Part shown: piece after piece, positions 45,384-54,404 of the stretch
Layout: every line of letters begins with the position of its first letter
Numbering within the stretch: position 1 is the first letter of the stretch
Assembly: GCF_040549485.1 (NCBI RefSeq)
Contig: NZ_JBEPTK010000011.1
Span: forward strand, 1 to 64,000
Reading direction: 5' to 3'
Source: Constrictibacter sp. MBR-5
Lineage (GTDB): Bacteria > Pseudomonadota > Alphaproteobacteria > JAJUGE01
DNA length: 64,000 nucleotides
Made by a program: the position numbers and the translations under genes
Notes under the pieces: model-generated
The model's input: only the letters and a program-made list of their open reading frames with translations
What the model was told of the DNA's origin: nothing
Databases searched by the model: none

Positions 45384-45620
45384 TCAGGCAGCGTGTTCCT
45401 TGATGAAGTCGACGGCGTCCTTGACCGTGATGATCTTTTCCGCCGCGTCGTCCGGGATCTCGACCCCGAACTCTTCCTCGAAGGCCATCACCAACTCGAC
45501 GGTGTCGAGGCTGTCGGCCCCGAGATCGTCGATGAAGCTGGCGCCTTCGGTGACCTTGGCCTCATCGACGCCAAGGTGCTCCACAACGATCTTCTTAACG
45601 CGCTCGGCAATGTCGCTCAT
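45384..45620 (-). CDS. acpP: Acyl carrier protein
   Basis: A 78-residue acidic four-helix carrier. The phosphopantetheine serine is in [19 protein letters not shown] (Ser37). It carries growing acyl chains for the neighbouring fab enzymes. The 181-bp gap before fabG suggests that acpP has its own promoter, in keeping with its high expression; GAGAGG-type bases near 45625 form the ribosome binding site (GGTAGCCTCTCC on the complement). Confidence 0.97.
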   Translation of the reverse strand: MSDIAERVKKIVVEHLGVDEAKVTEGASFIDDLGADSLDTVELVMAFEEEFGVEIPDDAAEKIITVKDAVDFIKEHAA

Positions 45621-45801
45621 GGAGAGGCTACCTCGAGAATTTCTCTAGTGTGCTTGATCGGATGAGGCGATTGCCGCAGGCCGATCCCGAAAACCGGCGG
45701 CAAGGGCCGGGTACCTAACATGAAAGCCGCAGCGTGGCCAGCGTTCCGCAGGACGTTATGCACGTGCCCGCCCCGGCGGTCAAACCCAAGCGGTGATGCC
45801 G

Positions 45802-46539
45802 TCAAATCATGGCCATGCCGCCATTTACGTGCAAGGTCTGGCCCGTCACATAAGACGCCTCGTCGCTCGCGAGATACACCACCGAGGCGCCGATGTCGGC
45901 CACGTCGCCCAGGCGCCCGGCCGGAATACGGCCCAGCAGGGCCGTGCGCTGCTCGTCCTTCAGCACGTCGGTCATCGCGGTCGCGATGAAGCCGGGGGCG
46001 ACGCAGTTCACGGTGATGCCGCGGCTGCCGACCTCGGCCGCCAGCGACTTGGTCATGCCGATCATGCCCGCCTTCGACGCCGCATAGTTCGCTTGGCCGG
46101 GGTTGCCGGTGACGCCCACCACCGAGGTGATGCCGACGATGCGGCCGTGGCGGCGCTTCATCATGCCCTTCAGCGCGGCGCGCGACAGGCGGAAGGCCGA
46201 CGTCAGGTTGACGTCCAGCACCGCCTGCCAGTCCTCGTCGCGCATGCGCATGGCGAGGCCGTCGCGGGTGAGGCCGGCATTGTTGACCAGGATGTCGAGC
46301 TGGCCCATCGCCGCCTCGGCCTGGCCGACGAGCGCGTCGGTCGCCGCGGCGTCGCGCAGGTCGCAGGGCAGGACGTGGGTGCGCTCGCCCAGTTCGGCGG
46401 CGAGCGCCTCGAGTGGCTCGAGCCGGGTGCCCGACAGCGCCACGGTGGCGCCCCGGGCGTGCAGCGCGCGGGCGATGGCGCCGCCGATGCCGCCGGATGC
46501 CCCGGTGACGAGCGCCTTGCGGCCGGTCAGATCGAACAT
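45802..46539 (-). CDS. fabG: 3-oxoacyl-ACP reductase
   Basis: A 245-residue SDR that reduces 3-oxoacyl-ACP with NADPH. It has LVTGASGGIGGAIA, NNAGLTRDGLAMRM (a FabG hallmark), the serine in GITSVVGVTGNPGQ and YAASKAG, and ends with the family HVNGGMAMI. I prefer ATG 46539 (MFDLTGRKALVTG) with AGAGGA just upstream over the in-frame ATG at 46551. It lies between fabD and acpP. Confidence 0.96.
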   Translation of the reverse strand: MFDLTGRKALVTGASGGIGGAIARALHARGATVALSGTRLEPLEALAAELGERTHVLPCDLRDAAATDALVGQAEAAMGQLDILVNNAGLTRDGLAMRMRDEDWQAVLDVNLTSAFRLSRAALKGMMKRRHGRIVGITSVVGVTGNPGQANYAASKAGMIGMTKSLAAEVGSRGITVNCVAPGFIATAMTDVLKDEQRTALLGRIPAGRLGDVADIGASVVYLASDEASYVTGQTLHVNGGMAMI

Positions 46540-46593
46540 CAGTCCTCTCATATAGTGAGTGTCGGCCAGTCGTGCGGTCGGCCGGAGCCGGGG

Positions 46594-47532
46594 TCAGAGC
46601 TGCTTCACGAACCCGTCCAGGTCGGCCGGGGTCTGCACCGACAGGCCGGTCAAGTCGGGATCGATGCGGCGCACCATGCCGGTCAGCACCTTGCCGGCGC
46701 CGAGTTCGACCAGCTGCTCGACCCCCTCCGCCTTCATGTAGAGCACGCTCTCGCGCCAGCGCACCATCGCCGTCACCTGCCGGACCAGCAGGTCGCGGAT
46801 GTCGCCGGGGTCGGTGACGGCCGCGGCGGTCACGTTGGAGACGAGCGGCAGGTGCGGCTCGGCGAGCGAGGCGCCGGCGAGCGCCGCGGCCATCGCGTCG
46901 GCGGCCGGCTGCAGCAAGGTGCAGTGGAACGGCGCGCTGACGGGCAGCATGATCGCCTTGCCGCCGCGCCCCTTGGCCAGCGCCACGGCGCGCTCGACGG
47001 CGGCCTTGTCGCCGCTCAGCACGATCTGGCCGGGGGCGTTGTCGTTGGCGAGGCCGCAGACCTCCCCCTCGGCCGCCTCGTCGGCGACGGCGCGCACCGC
47101 GTCGAGTTCGAGGCCGAGGATCGCCGCCATGGCGCCGACGCCGACCGGCACGGCGCCCTGCATCGCCTGCCCGCGCCGCTTCAGCAGCCGCGCCGCCTCG
47201 GCCACCGGCAGGGCACCGGCCGCGGCCAGCGCCGAATATTCGCCCAGCGAGTGGCCGGCGACGAAGCGGCCCCTGCGCTGCAGGTTGACGCCCGCCTCGG
47301 CCTGGAGGACGCGGACCAGCGCCATGCTGACCGCCATCAGCGCCGGCTGCGCGTTCTCGGTCAGGGTCAGCTCCTCCGCCGGCCCCTCGAACATCAGCTT
47401 CGACAGGCGCTGCGACAGCGCGTCGTCGATCTCCTGGAACACCTCGCGCGCGGCGGGATAGGCCTCGGCCAGGGCCTTGCCCATCCCCACGGCCTGGGAC
47501 CCCTGCCCCGGAAAGACGAAGGCGCGCTCCAT
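46594..47532 (-). CDS. fabD: Malonyl-CoA:ACP transacylase
   Basis: A 312-residue enzyme that loads malonate onto ACP. The nucleophile serine is in AGHSLGEYSAL, the partner histidine in SAPFHCTLLQPA, and the N-terminus is the typical MERAFVFPGQGSQAVGMG. It is the first gene of the leftward fab operon and diverges from rpsF. GGGAGGAAGAGAGA precedes the ATG. Confidence 0.96.
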   Translation of the reverse strand: MERAFVFPGQGSQAVGMGKALAEAYPAAREVFQEIDDALSQRLSKLMFEGPAEELTLTENAQPALMAVSMALVRVLQAEAGVNLQRRGRFVAGHSLGEYSALAAAGALPVAEAARLLKRRGQAMQGAVPVGVGAMAAILGLELDAVRAVADEAAEGEVCGLANDNAPGQIVLSGDKAAVERAVALAKGRGGKAIMLPVSAPFHCTLLQPAADAMAAALAGASLAEPHLPLVSNVTAAAVTDPGDIRDLLVRQVTAMVRWRESVLYMKAEGVEQLVELGAGKVLTGMVRRIDPDLTGLSVQTPADLDGFVKQL

Positions 47533-47631
47533 ATTCTCTCTTCCTCCCTGCAAGTTGCGGTTCAATGAAGGGCGCCGTGCGGCCCTGTCAAGCCGCGTGT
47601 CGGTTATGTTGCGGCGTCGTGCCGCCTCTGC

Positions 47632-47659
47632 TTGCACGGTCCCGGGAATCGTGTATAAG
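47632..47659 (+). promoter_or_regulatory. Predicted sigma70-type promoter of the rpsF operon
   Basis: TTGCAC at 47632-47637 and TATAAG at 47654-47659 are separated by 16 bases, a good housekeeping promoter for this G+C-rich genome. It would give a leader of about 165 nt before rpsF. Confidence 0.6.
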
Positions 47660-47778
47660 CGCGGCTCTTTCCGGACGGAGCCGCCGCAGAACCACTCGGT
47701 TTTTGCGGAGAATTCGTCATGGGCGGAATGCAAGGGTTTGCAGGCCCGCTTTAAGTACTATCTGACGCGGGTTCAATG

Positions 47779-47808
47779 CAGGTCGGTCGGCGATACGGGA
47801 CCGGCCTG
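47779..47808 (+). promoter_or_regulatory. Leader hairpin before rpsF
   Basis: A 10-bp stem with one G-U pair (CAGGTCGGTC with GACCGGCCTG) and a 10-nt loop (GGCGATACGG) ends about 21 nt before the rpsF ATG. Its position fits the S6:S18 leader RNAs by which the bS6-bS18 complex represses its own mRNA in many bacteria. I cannot confirm the detailed motif, so this is a candidate only. A second, 6-bp hairpin (CGGCTC with GAGCCG) lies near 47662-47683. Confidence 0.4.
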
Positions 47809-47829
47809 ACGCGGGAGATCAAGGAACCT

Positions 47830-48294
47830 ATGCCTTATTACGAGAGCGTGATCATCGCCCGCCAGGACATGTCGGGGACCCAGGTCGAGGCGCTGGCCGA
47901 TCAGTTGGCTGCCGTCGTCGAGGAGCGCGGCGGCTCGATCGCCAAGCGCGAGCACTGGGGCCTGAAGAACCTGGCCTTCCGGATGAAGAAGAACCGGAAG
48001 GGGCACTATGTGATGTTCGACCTGGACGCCCCGTCCGACGCCATCCAGGAGATGGAGCGGCAGATGCGCCTCAGCGAGGACGTGCTGCGCTACGTGACGA
48101 TCCGCATCGATGCGATCGAGGAAGGCCCGTCGGCGATGATGCAGGCGCGGTCGTCCCGCGACGATCGCCGCCGTGGCGAGCGCGGCGACCGGCCCGAGCG
48201 TGGCGACCGACCGGAGCGCGGCGACCGTGACCGCGGCGACCGCCCGGAGCGGAGCGACCGTAACGAAACCACCAGCGAAGGAGCATCGGAATGA
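47830..48294 (+). CDS. rpsF: Small ribosomal subunit protein bS6 with repetitive tail
   Basis: A 154-residue protein. Residues 1 to about 100 are canonical bS6 ([16 protein letters not shown], then [20 protein letters not shown]). The remaining about 50 residues form a low-complexity charged tail built on RGDRPE-like units, encoded by an imperfect tandem repeat at about 48172-48262. The start MPYYE at 47830 follows AAGGA; the longer frame is rejected. The stop overlaps the rpsR start (ATGA). Confidence 0.95.
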   Translation: MPYYESVIIARQDMSGTQVEALADQLAAVVEERGGSIAKREHWGLKNLAFRMKKNRKGHYVMFDLDAPSDAIQEMERQMRLSEDVLRYVTIRIDAIEEGPSAMMQARSSRDDRRRGERGDRPERGDRPERGDRDRGDRPERSDRNETTSEGASE

Positions 48295-48557
48295 ACGCTT
48301 CCGCACAGCGCTCCGGTGGCGGTGGCGGCGGTCCGCGCCGCCCCTTCTTCCGCCGCCGCAAGTCCTGCCCGTTCGCCGGGCCGAACGCGCCGACCATCGA
48401 TTATAAGGACATCCGGCTCCTGCAGCGCTTCGTCTCGGAGCGCGGCAAGATCGTGCCGAGCCGCATCACCGCGGTGTCCGCGAAGAAGCAGCGCGAACTC
48501 GCCCAGGCGATCAAGCGCGCCCGCTTCCTCGGCCTTCTGCCCTACATCCTCCAGTAA
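48291..48557 (+). CDS. rpsR: Small ribosomal subunit protein bS18
   Basis: An 88-residue protein with a glycine/arginine-rich N-terminus ([19 protein letters not shown]) and the conserved [19 protein letters not shown] and [15 protein letters not shown]. It binds 16S rRNA with bS6 in the 30S platform. It is translationally coupled to rpsF. Confidence 0.97.
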   Translation: MNASAQRSGGGGGGPRRPFFRRRKSCPFAGPNAPTIDYKDIRLLQRFVSERGKIVPSRITAVSAKKQRELAQAIKRARFLGLLPYILQ

Positions 48558-48570
48558 CGGCTGACGGCGG

Positions 48571-48600
48571 CCTCCCCCCGTTCTTTCTTTCGGGGGCGGC
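48571..48600 (+). terminator. Hairpin after rpsR
   Basis: CCCCCG and CGGGGG with a pyrimidine loop (TTCTTTCTTT), plus flanking GGC/GCC pairs. No U-tract follows, so it probably attenuates transcription or protects the rpsF-rpsR mRNA before the DUF2232 gene. Confidence 0.4.
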
Positions 48601-48628
48601 GGCCGGGACCGCGAGCGGAGCAGACGGG

Positions 48629-49570
48629 ATGCCGAGATCGGTCCTTCTCGCCCTGGCAGGCGGGGCAGCGAGCGGCCTCCTCTACCTCGCCCTCATGACG
48701 GGGACGATGGGGGGCACGCTCTTCGCCTATCTGTCCCAGGTCCCGCTCTTCCTCATCGGCTTCGGCCTCGGCCTATCGCCCGCGGTCACCGCGGGCGTGC
48801 TCGCGACCGTCGTCGTGGCGGCGGCCGGCAGCGTCTATGCCGGCCTGCTGTTCGTCGCCACCAGCGTGGCGCCGCTGCTCGTGATCGTGCGTCAGGCGCT
48901 GCTCAACCGGCCGGCACCCGACGGCACCATCGTCTGGTATCCGCCAGGTCATCTGATCGCCCTGCTCTCCGGCATGGCGGCGGCCGGCATCCTGGCTGCA
49001 GCGCTCGCTTTCGGCGGCGGCGAGGATGGGCTGCGCGCCGGCGTGCGCGACACGCTGGACAGTGCGCTTCAGGGGATGATGCAGGCCGGCATGGACGAGG
49101 CCGAGCGCCGCGCCTTCGCCGACAGCCTGGCCGGCTTTTTCCCGGGAGCCATCGGCGTTTCCTGGATCGTGATGATGACGGTGAACGGCAGCCTCGCCCA
49201 GGGCGTGCTGTCCGGCTTCGGCCGCAACATCCGCCCCTCGCCGCCGCTCGCGGAACTCGTCCTGCCTGTATGGCCGTACTACGCCCTCGGTGCCTGCCTG
49301 CTCTTTGCCATTGTGGCGAGCGGCACGGTGGGCTATATCGCGGGCAATCTGGCGATCGTGTTCGCCGTGCCGTTCTTCTTACAGGGCCTGGGCGTCGTCC
49401 ATGCCCTGGCGAACCGTGTTTCGGCCCGGACACTGTCGCTGTCGATTTTTTACCTGGTCCTGATCGTTTCCGGGTGGCCGGCCCTGGTCGTTACCGTGGC
49501 TGGCCTGTTGGAGCCGTTCGCAAAACTGCGGCTCCGCTACGGGCGGCCGCGGGGACCCGAGGAGGAATGA
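48629..49570 (+). CDS. DUF2232 multi-pass membrane protein
   Basis: A 313-residue inner-membrane protein with about eight hydrophobic segments and the alphaproteobacterial DUF2232 pattern, including LFAYLSQVPLFLIGFGLG near the start and FFLQGLGVVHA near residue 255. It sits between rpsR and rplI, the usual place for this family in Alphaproteobacteria. Its function is unknown; related proteins have been compared to membrane components of energy-coupled transporters. Its stop overlaps an ATG just before rplI. Confidence 0.88.
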   Translation: MPRSVLLALAGGAASGLLYLALMTGTMGGTLFAYLSQVPLFLIGFGLGLSPAVTAGVLATVVVAAAGSVYAGLLFVATSVAPLLVIVRQALLNRPAPDGTIVWYPPGHLIALLSGMAAAGILAAALAFGGGEDGLRAGVRDTLDSALQGMMQAGMDEAERRAFADSLAGFFPGAIGVSWIVMMTVNGSLAQGVLSGFGRNIRPSPPLAELVLPVWPYYALGACLLFAIVASGTVGYIAGNLAIVFAVPFFLQGLGVVHALANRVSARTLSLSIFYLVLIVSGWPALVVTVAGLLEPFAKLRLRYGRPRGPEEE

Positions 49571-49572
49571 GC

Positions 49573-50154
49573 ATGTTGATGGACATCGTCCTTCTGGAGC
49601 GTGTCCCGAGCCTGGGGCAGATGGGGGACGTGGTGAAGGTGAAGCCGGGCTATGCCCGGAACTACCTTCTGCCGCAGAAGAAGGCCCTTCGCGCCAACAA
49701 GGCCAATCTCGCCCAGTTCGAGAAGCAGCGCGCGCAGCTGGAGGCGATGAACCTCGAGCGTCGCCGCGAGGCCGAATCGGTCGCGAGCAAGATCGACGGC
49801 ATGACCGTCACTCTGATCCGTCAGGCCGGCGACAGCGGCCAGCTCTACGGCTCGGTCTCGGTACGCGATCTCGCCGAGGCGATGCAGGCGGGCGGCGTGT
49901 CGGTCGACCGCCGTCAGGTCCAGCTCGGCCAGCCGATCAAGATGCTGGGGCTGCACACGGTCACCGTGAACCTGCACCCGGAAGTCGCGATCAGCGTCGT
50001 CGCCAACGTGGCGCGGACCGAGGACGAGGCGGCACGCCAGGCGCGCGGCGAGAACGTGAACGCCCCGGTCGAGGAAGAGCGCGACTTCGAGCTCGGCGCC
50101 GGCCTCGAGGAGTTCCTCGGCGGTGCGCCCGAGCGCGACGACGACAACGCCTGA
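49573..50154 (+). CDS. rplI: Large ribosomal subunit protein bL9
   Basis: A 193-residue protein with the bL9 signature DIVLLERVPSLGQMGDVVKVKPGYARNYLLPQKKAL, a long connecting helix and a C-terminal RNA-binding domain; the acidic tail after residue 150 extends it beyond the E. coli length. Three in-phase ATGs occur at 49567, 49573 and 49579. AGGAGG at 49560-49565 is best spaced for 49573, while 49579 gives the canonical MDIVLLERV. Confidence 0.95.
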   Translation: MLMDIVLLERVPSLGQMGDVVKVKPGYARNYLLPQKKALRANKANLAQFEKQRAQLEAMNLERRREAESVASKIDGMTVTLIRQAGDSGQLYGSVSVRDLAEAMQAGGVSVDRRQVQLGQPIKMLGLHTVTVNLHPEVAISVVANVARTEDEAARQARGENVNAPVEEERDFELGAGLEEFLGGAPERDDDNA

Positions 50155-50219
50155 CCGGCGCGGTCGCCCGCACGGGGCGACATGGCCGCACGGCGGCCGC
50201 GGCGGGTAGCCAAATGTTT

Positions 50220-50258
50220 GACGGGGCGGATCTTTCGATCCGCCCCGTCCTTCGTTTT
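50220..50258 (+). terminator. Rho-independent terminator after rplI
   Basis: A perfect 13-bp stem (GACGGGGCGGATC with GATCCGCCCCGTC), TTTC loop and trailing CTTCGTTTT. It ends the rpsF-rplI operon and separates it from the cyclopropane synthase gene. Confidence 0.85.
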
Positions 50259-50339
50259 GGGGGTACCCACCCGCAGTATCGCTGGCTAGACTTCGGCCAC
50301 GTCGAGATCGTTCCGCAACCTCAGGGGGGATCGGGGACC

Positions 50340-51554
50340 ATGCTCTTCGCCAAGCTCTTGAAGCGGATCATCCGCAAGGGCGCCCTGCGCCTGACCGACG
50401 CCGACGGGCACGTGCACCGGTTTGGCGGGGTCGAACCCGGGCCGGTCAGCGCCATCCGGCTGCACGACCGCCGCCTGCACAGCCGGCTCGCCCTGAACCC
50501 CCGCCTCTATATCGGCGAAGCCTACATGGACGGCACCCTGACCATCGAGGAAGGGACGCTGCGAGATTTCTTCGACCTGGTCGGCGTCAATGCCGAGGCC
50601 TTCGAGGGCAGTCCGTGGCAGGCCTTCTTCGACCGCATGGTCCAGCTCGGCCGGCCGCTGCAGCAGTTCAATCCGCTGCCCCGCTCCCGCCGCAACGTCG
50701 CGCACCACTACGACCTGTCGGACAGGCTCTACGAGCTCTTCCTCGACAAGGACCAGCAATATTCTTGCGCCTATTTCCGCAGCGACAACGAGAGTCTGGA
50801 GGTTGCGCAGGAGAACAAGAAACGGCACATCGCCGCCAAGCTGCTGCTGGAACCCGGCCAGCGCGTGCTCGACATCGGCTGCGGCTGGGGCGGCATGGCG
50901 CTGCACCTGGCGAAGGAGGCCGACTGCGACGTCACCGGCATCACCCTGTCGGAGCGCCAGCACGCCGTGGCGACGCGGCGCGCCGAGGAGGCCGGGCTGT
51001 CGCACCGCGTGCGCTTCCACCTGCGCGACTATCGCGAGGAGACCGAGCGCTACGACCGCATCGTCTCGGTCGGCATGTTCGAGCATGTCGGCGCGCTCCA
51101 CCACCGGCAGTTCTTCGCCAAGGTGAAGGAGCTGCTGGCCGACGACGGCGTCGCCCTGCTCCACTCGATCGGCCGCATGGAGCCGCCGGGCAGCACGAAC
51201 GCCTGGATCCGCAAGTACATCTTCCCCGGCGGCTACAGCCCCGCCTTGTCGGAAACCCTCGCCGCCGTCGAGCGCACCGGCCTGTGGGTGACCGACATGG
51301 AGATCCTGCGGCTGCACTACGCCAAGACCCTGGCCGAGTGGAAGCGCCGCTTCGACCAGAATCGCGAGGAGATCCTGCGCCTCTACGACGAGCGCTTCGT
51401 GCGCATGTGGGAATTCTACCTGCTCGCCTGCGAATCCTCGTTCCTCTACTGGCGCCAGATGGTCTTTCAGCTGCAGCTCTCGAAGAAGCTGAACGCCGTG
51501 CCGCTGACCCGCGACTACATGGTCGACCGGGAGCGCGAGCGGATGGCGGCGTAG
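50340..51554 (+). CDS. cfa: Cyclopropane-fatty-acyl-phospholipid synthase
   Basis: A 404-residue SAM-dependent enzyme that adds a methylene bridge to unsaturated acyl chains of membrane lipids. A lipid-binding N-terminal region (about 1-115) precedes a methyltransferase domain with VLDIGCGWGGMALHLA, the family motifs YSCAYF and VSVGMFEHVG, and YIFPGGYSP. It lies between rplI and dnaB, which are usually close to each other in this group, and is bounded by a terminator on its left, so it is probably an independent unit. Confidence 0.93.
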   Translation: MLFAKLLKRIIRKGALRLTDADGHVHRFGGVEPGPVSAIRLHDRRLHSRLALNPRLYIGEAYMDGTLTIEEGTLRDFFDLVGVNAEAFEGSPWQAFFDRMVQLGRPLQQFNPLPRSRRNVAHHYDLSDRLYELFLDKDQQYSCAYFRSDNESLEVAQENKKRHIAAKLLLEPGQRVLDIGCGWGGMALHLAKEADCDVTGITLSERQHAVATRRAEEAGLSHRVRFHLRDYREETERYDRIVSVGMFEHVGALHHRQFFAKVKELLADDGVALLHSIGRMEPPGSTNAWIRKYIFPGGYSPALSETLAAVERTGLWVTDMEILRLHYAKTLAEWKRRFDQNREEILRLYDERFVRMWEFYLLACESSFLYWRQMVFQLQLSKKLNAVPLTRDYMVDRERERMAA

Positions 51555-51695
51555 AGGCGGGCACAGGTTTGTCCACAGGCTTCCCCCGCCGCCCGCAAGG
51601 CGCAGGGGCGGTTGTCCCGACCTGGGGATAACCCCGTCACAGGTCGGGGCCACCGCGCCCCACCGCAGACGCCGCGTTTGCTGTAAGGTCCGGCG
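51555..51695 (+). promoter_or_regulatory. dnaB upstream region with DnaA-box-like word and hairpin
   Basis: TTGTCCACA at 51569-51577 differs by one base from the DnaA box TTATCCACA. A 9-bp stem (CCCGACCTG with CAGGTCGGG, 51616-51648) has an inner GGGG-ATAA-CCCC hairpin. The hairpin may end the cfa transcript. The DnaA-box-like word could tie dnaB expression to DnaA, but a single match is weak evidence. Confidence 0.4.
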
Positions 51696-53204
51696 ATGAA
51701 CAGCAGCCCCGCCACCGTCACCTCCCTCACCGAGCGGAGCGGCGGCGAGCCGTCCTACCGCTCGCCGCCCGCCAACATCGAGATCGAGATCGCGCTGCTG
51801 GGCGCGATCCTGGTCAACAACCGCGCCTACGAGAAGGTGTCGGAATTCCTGCTGCCGGAGCATTTCGCCGACGGCGTGCACGGCCGCATCTTCGAGGCCT
51901 GCGGCAAGCTGATCGAACGCGGCCAGCAGGCGACGCCGGCCACCCTGCGGCGCTATTTCGAGAACGACGCCGACCTGGCCGATGTCGGCGGCGCGCGGTA
52001 CCTGGCCGAGATGGCGGCCAGCGCCTTCAACATCATCGACGCCGAGGACTACGGCCGCACGCTGTACGACCTGCACCTGCGCCGCAGCCTGATCGAACTG
52101 GGCGAGGACGTGGTCAACGAGGCCTACGGCGCCGACCTGGACATCAACGCCGTCCAGCAGATCGAGAAGGCGGAGCACCGCCTGTTCGAACTGGCCTCGA
52201 CCGGCCAGATCGAGGGCGGCTTCCAAGCCTTCGATCGGACGCTGGTCAAGGCGCTGCAGATGGCCGAGTCGGCCTTCCGCCGCGAGGGCATGCTGACCGG
52301 CGTGACGACCGGCCTGGAGGGGCTCGACAAGCTGCTGGGCGGCCTGCAGCGCTCCGACCTGCTGATCCTCGCCGGCCGGCCGGGCATGGGCAAGACGGCG
52401 CTGGCCACCAACATCGCCTTCAACGCGGCCCGCGCCTCGTTCGAGGAACTGGCCGAGAACGGCACGCGGACGCGGGTCGACGGCCACGTCGTGGCGCTCT
52501 TCTCGCTGGAAATGTCGGCCGAGCAGCTCGTCCTGCGTATCCTCGCCGAGCATTCCGGCGTGTCCTCGGACCGGGTGCGGCGCGGCGCCATCACCAACGA
52601 CGAGTTCCAGAAGGTCTTCGTCGCCTCGCAGGAAATCTCCAAGTCGCGCATCTTCATCGACGACACGCCGGCCCTGTCGGTGTCGGCGCTGCGCACCCGG
52701 TGCCGGCGGCTGCTGCGCACGCAAGGGCGGCTCGACATGATCGTCGTCGACTATATCCAGCTGATGCGCGGCTCGCCGAACGGCCGGCCGGAGAACCGGG
52801 TGCAGGAAATCTCCGAGATCACCCGCGGCCTGAAGGGCCTGGCCAAGGAACTGGACGTGCCCGTGCTGGCCCTCTCGCAGCTGAGCCGCGCCGTCGAGCA
52901 GCGCGAGGACAAGCGGCCGCAGCTCTCCGACCTGCGCGAATCGGGCTCGATCGAGCAGGATGCCGACGTCGTGATGTTCGTCTATCGCGAGGAGTATTAT
53001 CTGGGCCGCAAGGAGCCTGCCGAGGGCACCGCCGAACACGCCGAGTGGCAGGCCGAGATGGACAAGGTGCACAACATGGCGGAGGTCATCGTCGCCAAGC
53101 AGCGTCACGGCCCGACCGACAAGGTGCGCCTGCTGTTCGAAGCCGAGCTCACCCGCTTCGGCAACCTCGCACCGACGGGCATGGGCGGCGATGTCCCCTT
53201 CTGA
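51696..53204 (+). CDS. dnaB: Replicative DNA helicase DnaB
   Basis: A 502-residue hexameric helicase that unwinds DNA at the replication fork. The N-terminal domain (about 25-125) starts NIEIEIALLGAILVNNRAYE. The RecA-like domain has Walker A GRPGMGKTAL, SLEMSAEQL, Walker B MIVVDYIQLM and the LRESGSIEQDADVV segment. There is no intein or extra domain. The next gene, alr, starts 45 nt downstream. Confidence 0.96.
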   Translation: MNSSPATVTSLTERSGGEPSYRSPPANIEIEIALLGAILVNNRAYEKVSEFLLPEHFADGVHGRIFEACGKLIERGQQATPATLRRYFENDADLADVGGARYLAEMAASAFNIIDAEDYGRTLYDLHLRRSLIELGEDVVNEAYGADLDINAVQQIEKAEHRLFELASTGQIEGGFQAFDRTLVKALQMAESAFRREGMLTGVTTGLEGLDKLLGGLQRSDLLILAGRPGMGKTALATNIAFNAARASFEELAENGTRTRVDGHVVALFSLEMSAEQLVLRILAEHSGVSSDRVRRGAITNDEFQKVFVASQEISKSRIFIDDTPALSVSALRTRCRRLLRTQGRLDMIVVDYIQLMRGSPNGRPENRVQEISEITRGLKGLAKELDVPVLALSQLSRAVEQREDKRPQLSDLRESGSIEQDADVVMFVYREEYYLGRKEPAEGTAEHAEWQAEMDKVHNMAEVIVAKQRHGPTDKVRLLFEAELTRFGNLAPTGMGGDVPF

Positions 53205-53249
53205 CGCCCTCGGAGCGCGGGCGTCCCGCCCGCATGCCCCTTCCGTGCC

Positions 53250-54404
53250 GTGGTTGCGGGTACCGCGTCCGTGACCTGTCCCGGCGCCGTCCTCACCATC
53301 GACCTCGACGCCATCGGCGCCAACTGGCGGCTGCTGCGCGCCCGCATGGGGACCGCCGCCTGCGCTGCGGTGGTCAAGGCCGACGCCTATGGGCTGGGCA
53401 TGATGCGCGTGGCGCCGGCGCTGGCGGCGGCCGGCTGCGACACTTTCTTCGTGGCGCAGCTGGAGGAGGCGATCGCGCTGCGGGTCCTGCTGCCGCAGGC
53501 GGCGATCGGCGTGCTCGCGGCACCGGTTCACCCCTGCGAGGCGGTCTATGCGCGCCACCGCCTGATGCCGGTGCTGAACAGCGGGCACGACATCGACGCC
53601 TGGGGCGCCTTCACGCGGGAGAACCGCGGCGGCGCCGGCGCGGACCTGCCCCGGGCGATCCTGCAGCTCGACACCGGTATGTGCCGACTGGGCCTGTCGC
53701 CGGCCGAGGTCGATGCCCTGGCGGCGCATCCCGCCGCCCTGAACGGCATCGCGCCGGCCTGGGTGATGAGCCACCTCGCCTGTGCCGACGAACCGGAGCA
53801 TCCGCAGAACGCGGAGCAGCTGCGCCGCATGCGCGCCGCTTTGCCGCGCCTGCCGGCACCCTTCGCCGGCGCGCCGGTCACCTTCGCCAACTCGTCCGGC
53901 ATATTCCTGGGCGCGGACTGGCATTTCGACCTGGGCCGGCCGGGCTACGCCCTCTATGGCGGCAACCCGACGCCCGGCCTGCCGAACCCGATGCGGCCCG
54001 TCGTGCGGCTCGATGGGCGCATCCTGCAGGTCCGCGACATTGACAGGCGCGAGAGCGTCGGTTACGGGGCGACCGCCACGGTCGAACCGGGCAGCCGGCT
54101 CGCCACGGTCGCCGTGGGCTACGCCGACGGCTGGCTGCGTTCGATCGGCGGGCGCGGTGTCGCCCACGTCTCCGGAACCCCGGCACCGCTGGTGGGACGC
54201 GTATCCATGGACCTGATCGTGATCGACGTGACGAAGGTGCCGGGCGGTGCGGCGCCGGGCGACATGGTGACCCTGATCGGGCCGGACCGCGACATCGACG
54301 CCGTCGCGGCGGACACCGGCACGATCGGATACGAGATCCTCACGTCGCTGGGCGCCCGCTATGCCCGCACCTACACCGGAACCGGCGGGGCCCCGAGCGC
54401 ATGA
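53250..54404 (+). CDS. alr: Alanine racemase
   Basis: Makes D-alanine for peptidoglycan. The 384-residue fold-type III PLP enzyme has the cofactor lysine in AVVKADAYGLG (about Lys43), the catalytic tyrosine region ESVGYGATATVEPG and GYADGWLRSI, and the late SMDLIVIDVT. The GTG start at 53250 is the longest; a second GTG seven codons in is also possible. The stop overlaps the mlaE-like start (ATGA). Confidence 0.94.
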   Translation: MVAGTASVTCPGAVLTIDLDAIGANWRLLRARMGTAACAAVVKADAYGLGMMRVAPALAAAGCDTFFVAQLEEAIALRVLLPQAAIGVLAAPVHPCEAVYARHRLMPVLNSGHDIDAWGAFTRENRGGAGADLPRAILQLDTGMCRLGLSPAEVDALAAHPAALNGIAPAWVMSHLACADEPEHPQNAEQLRRMRAALPRLPAPFAGAPVTFANSSGIFLGADWHFDLGRPGYALYGGNPTPGLPNPMRPVVRLDGRILQVRDIDRRESVGYGATATVEPGSRLATVAVGYADGWLRSIGGRGVAHVSGTPAPLVGRVSMDLIVIDVTKVPGGAAPGDMVTLIGPDRDIDAVAADTGTIGYEILTSLGARYARTYTGTGGAPSA

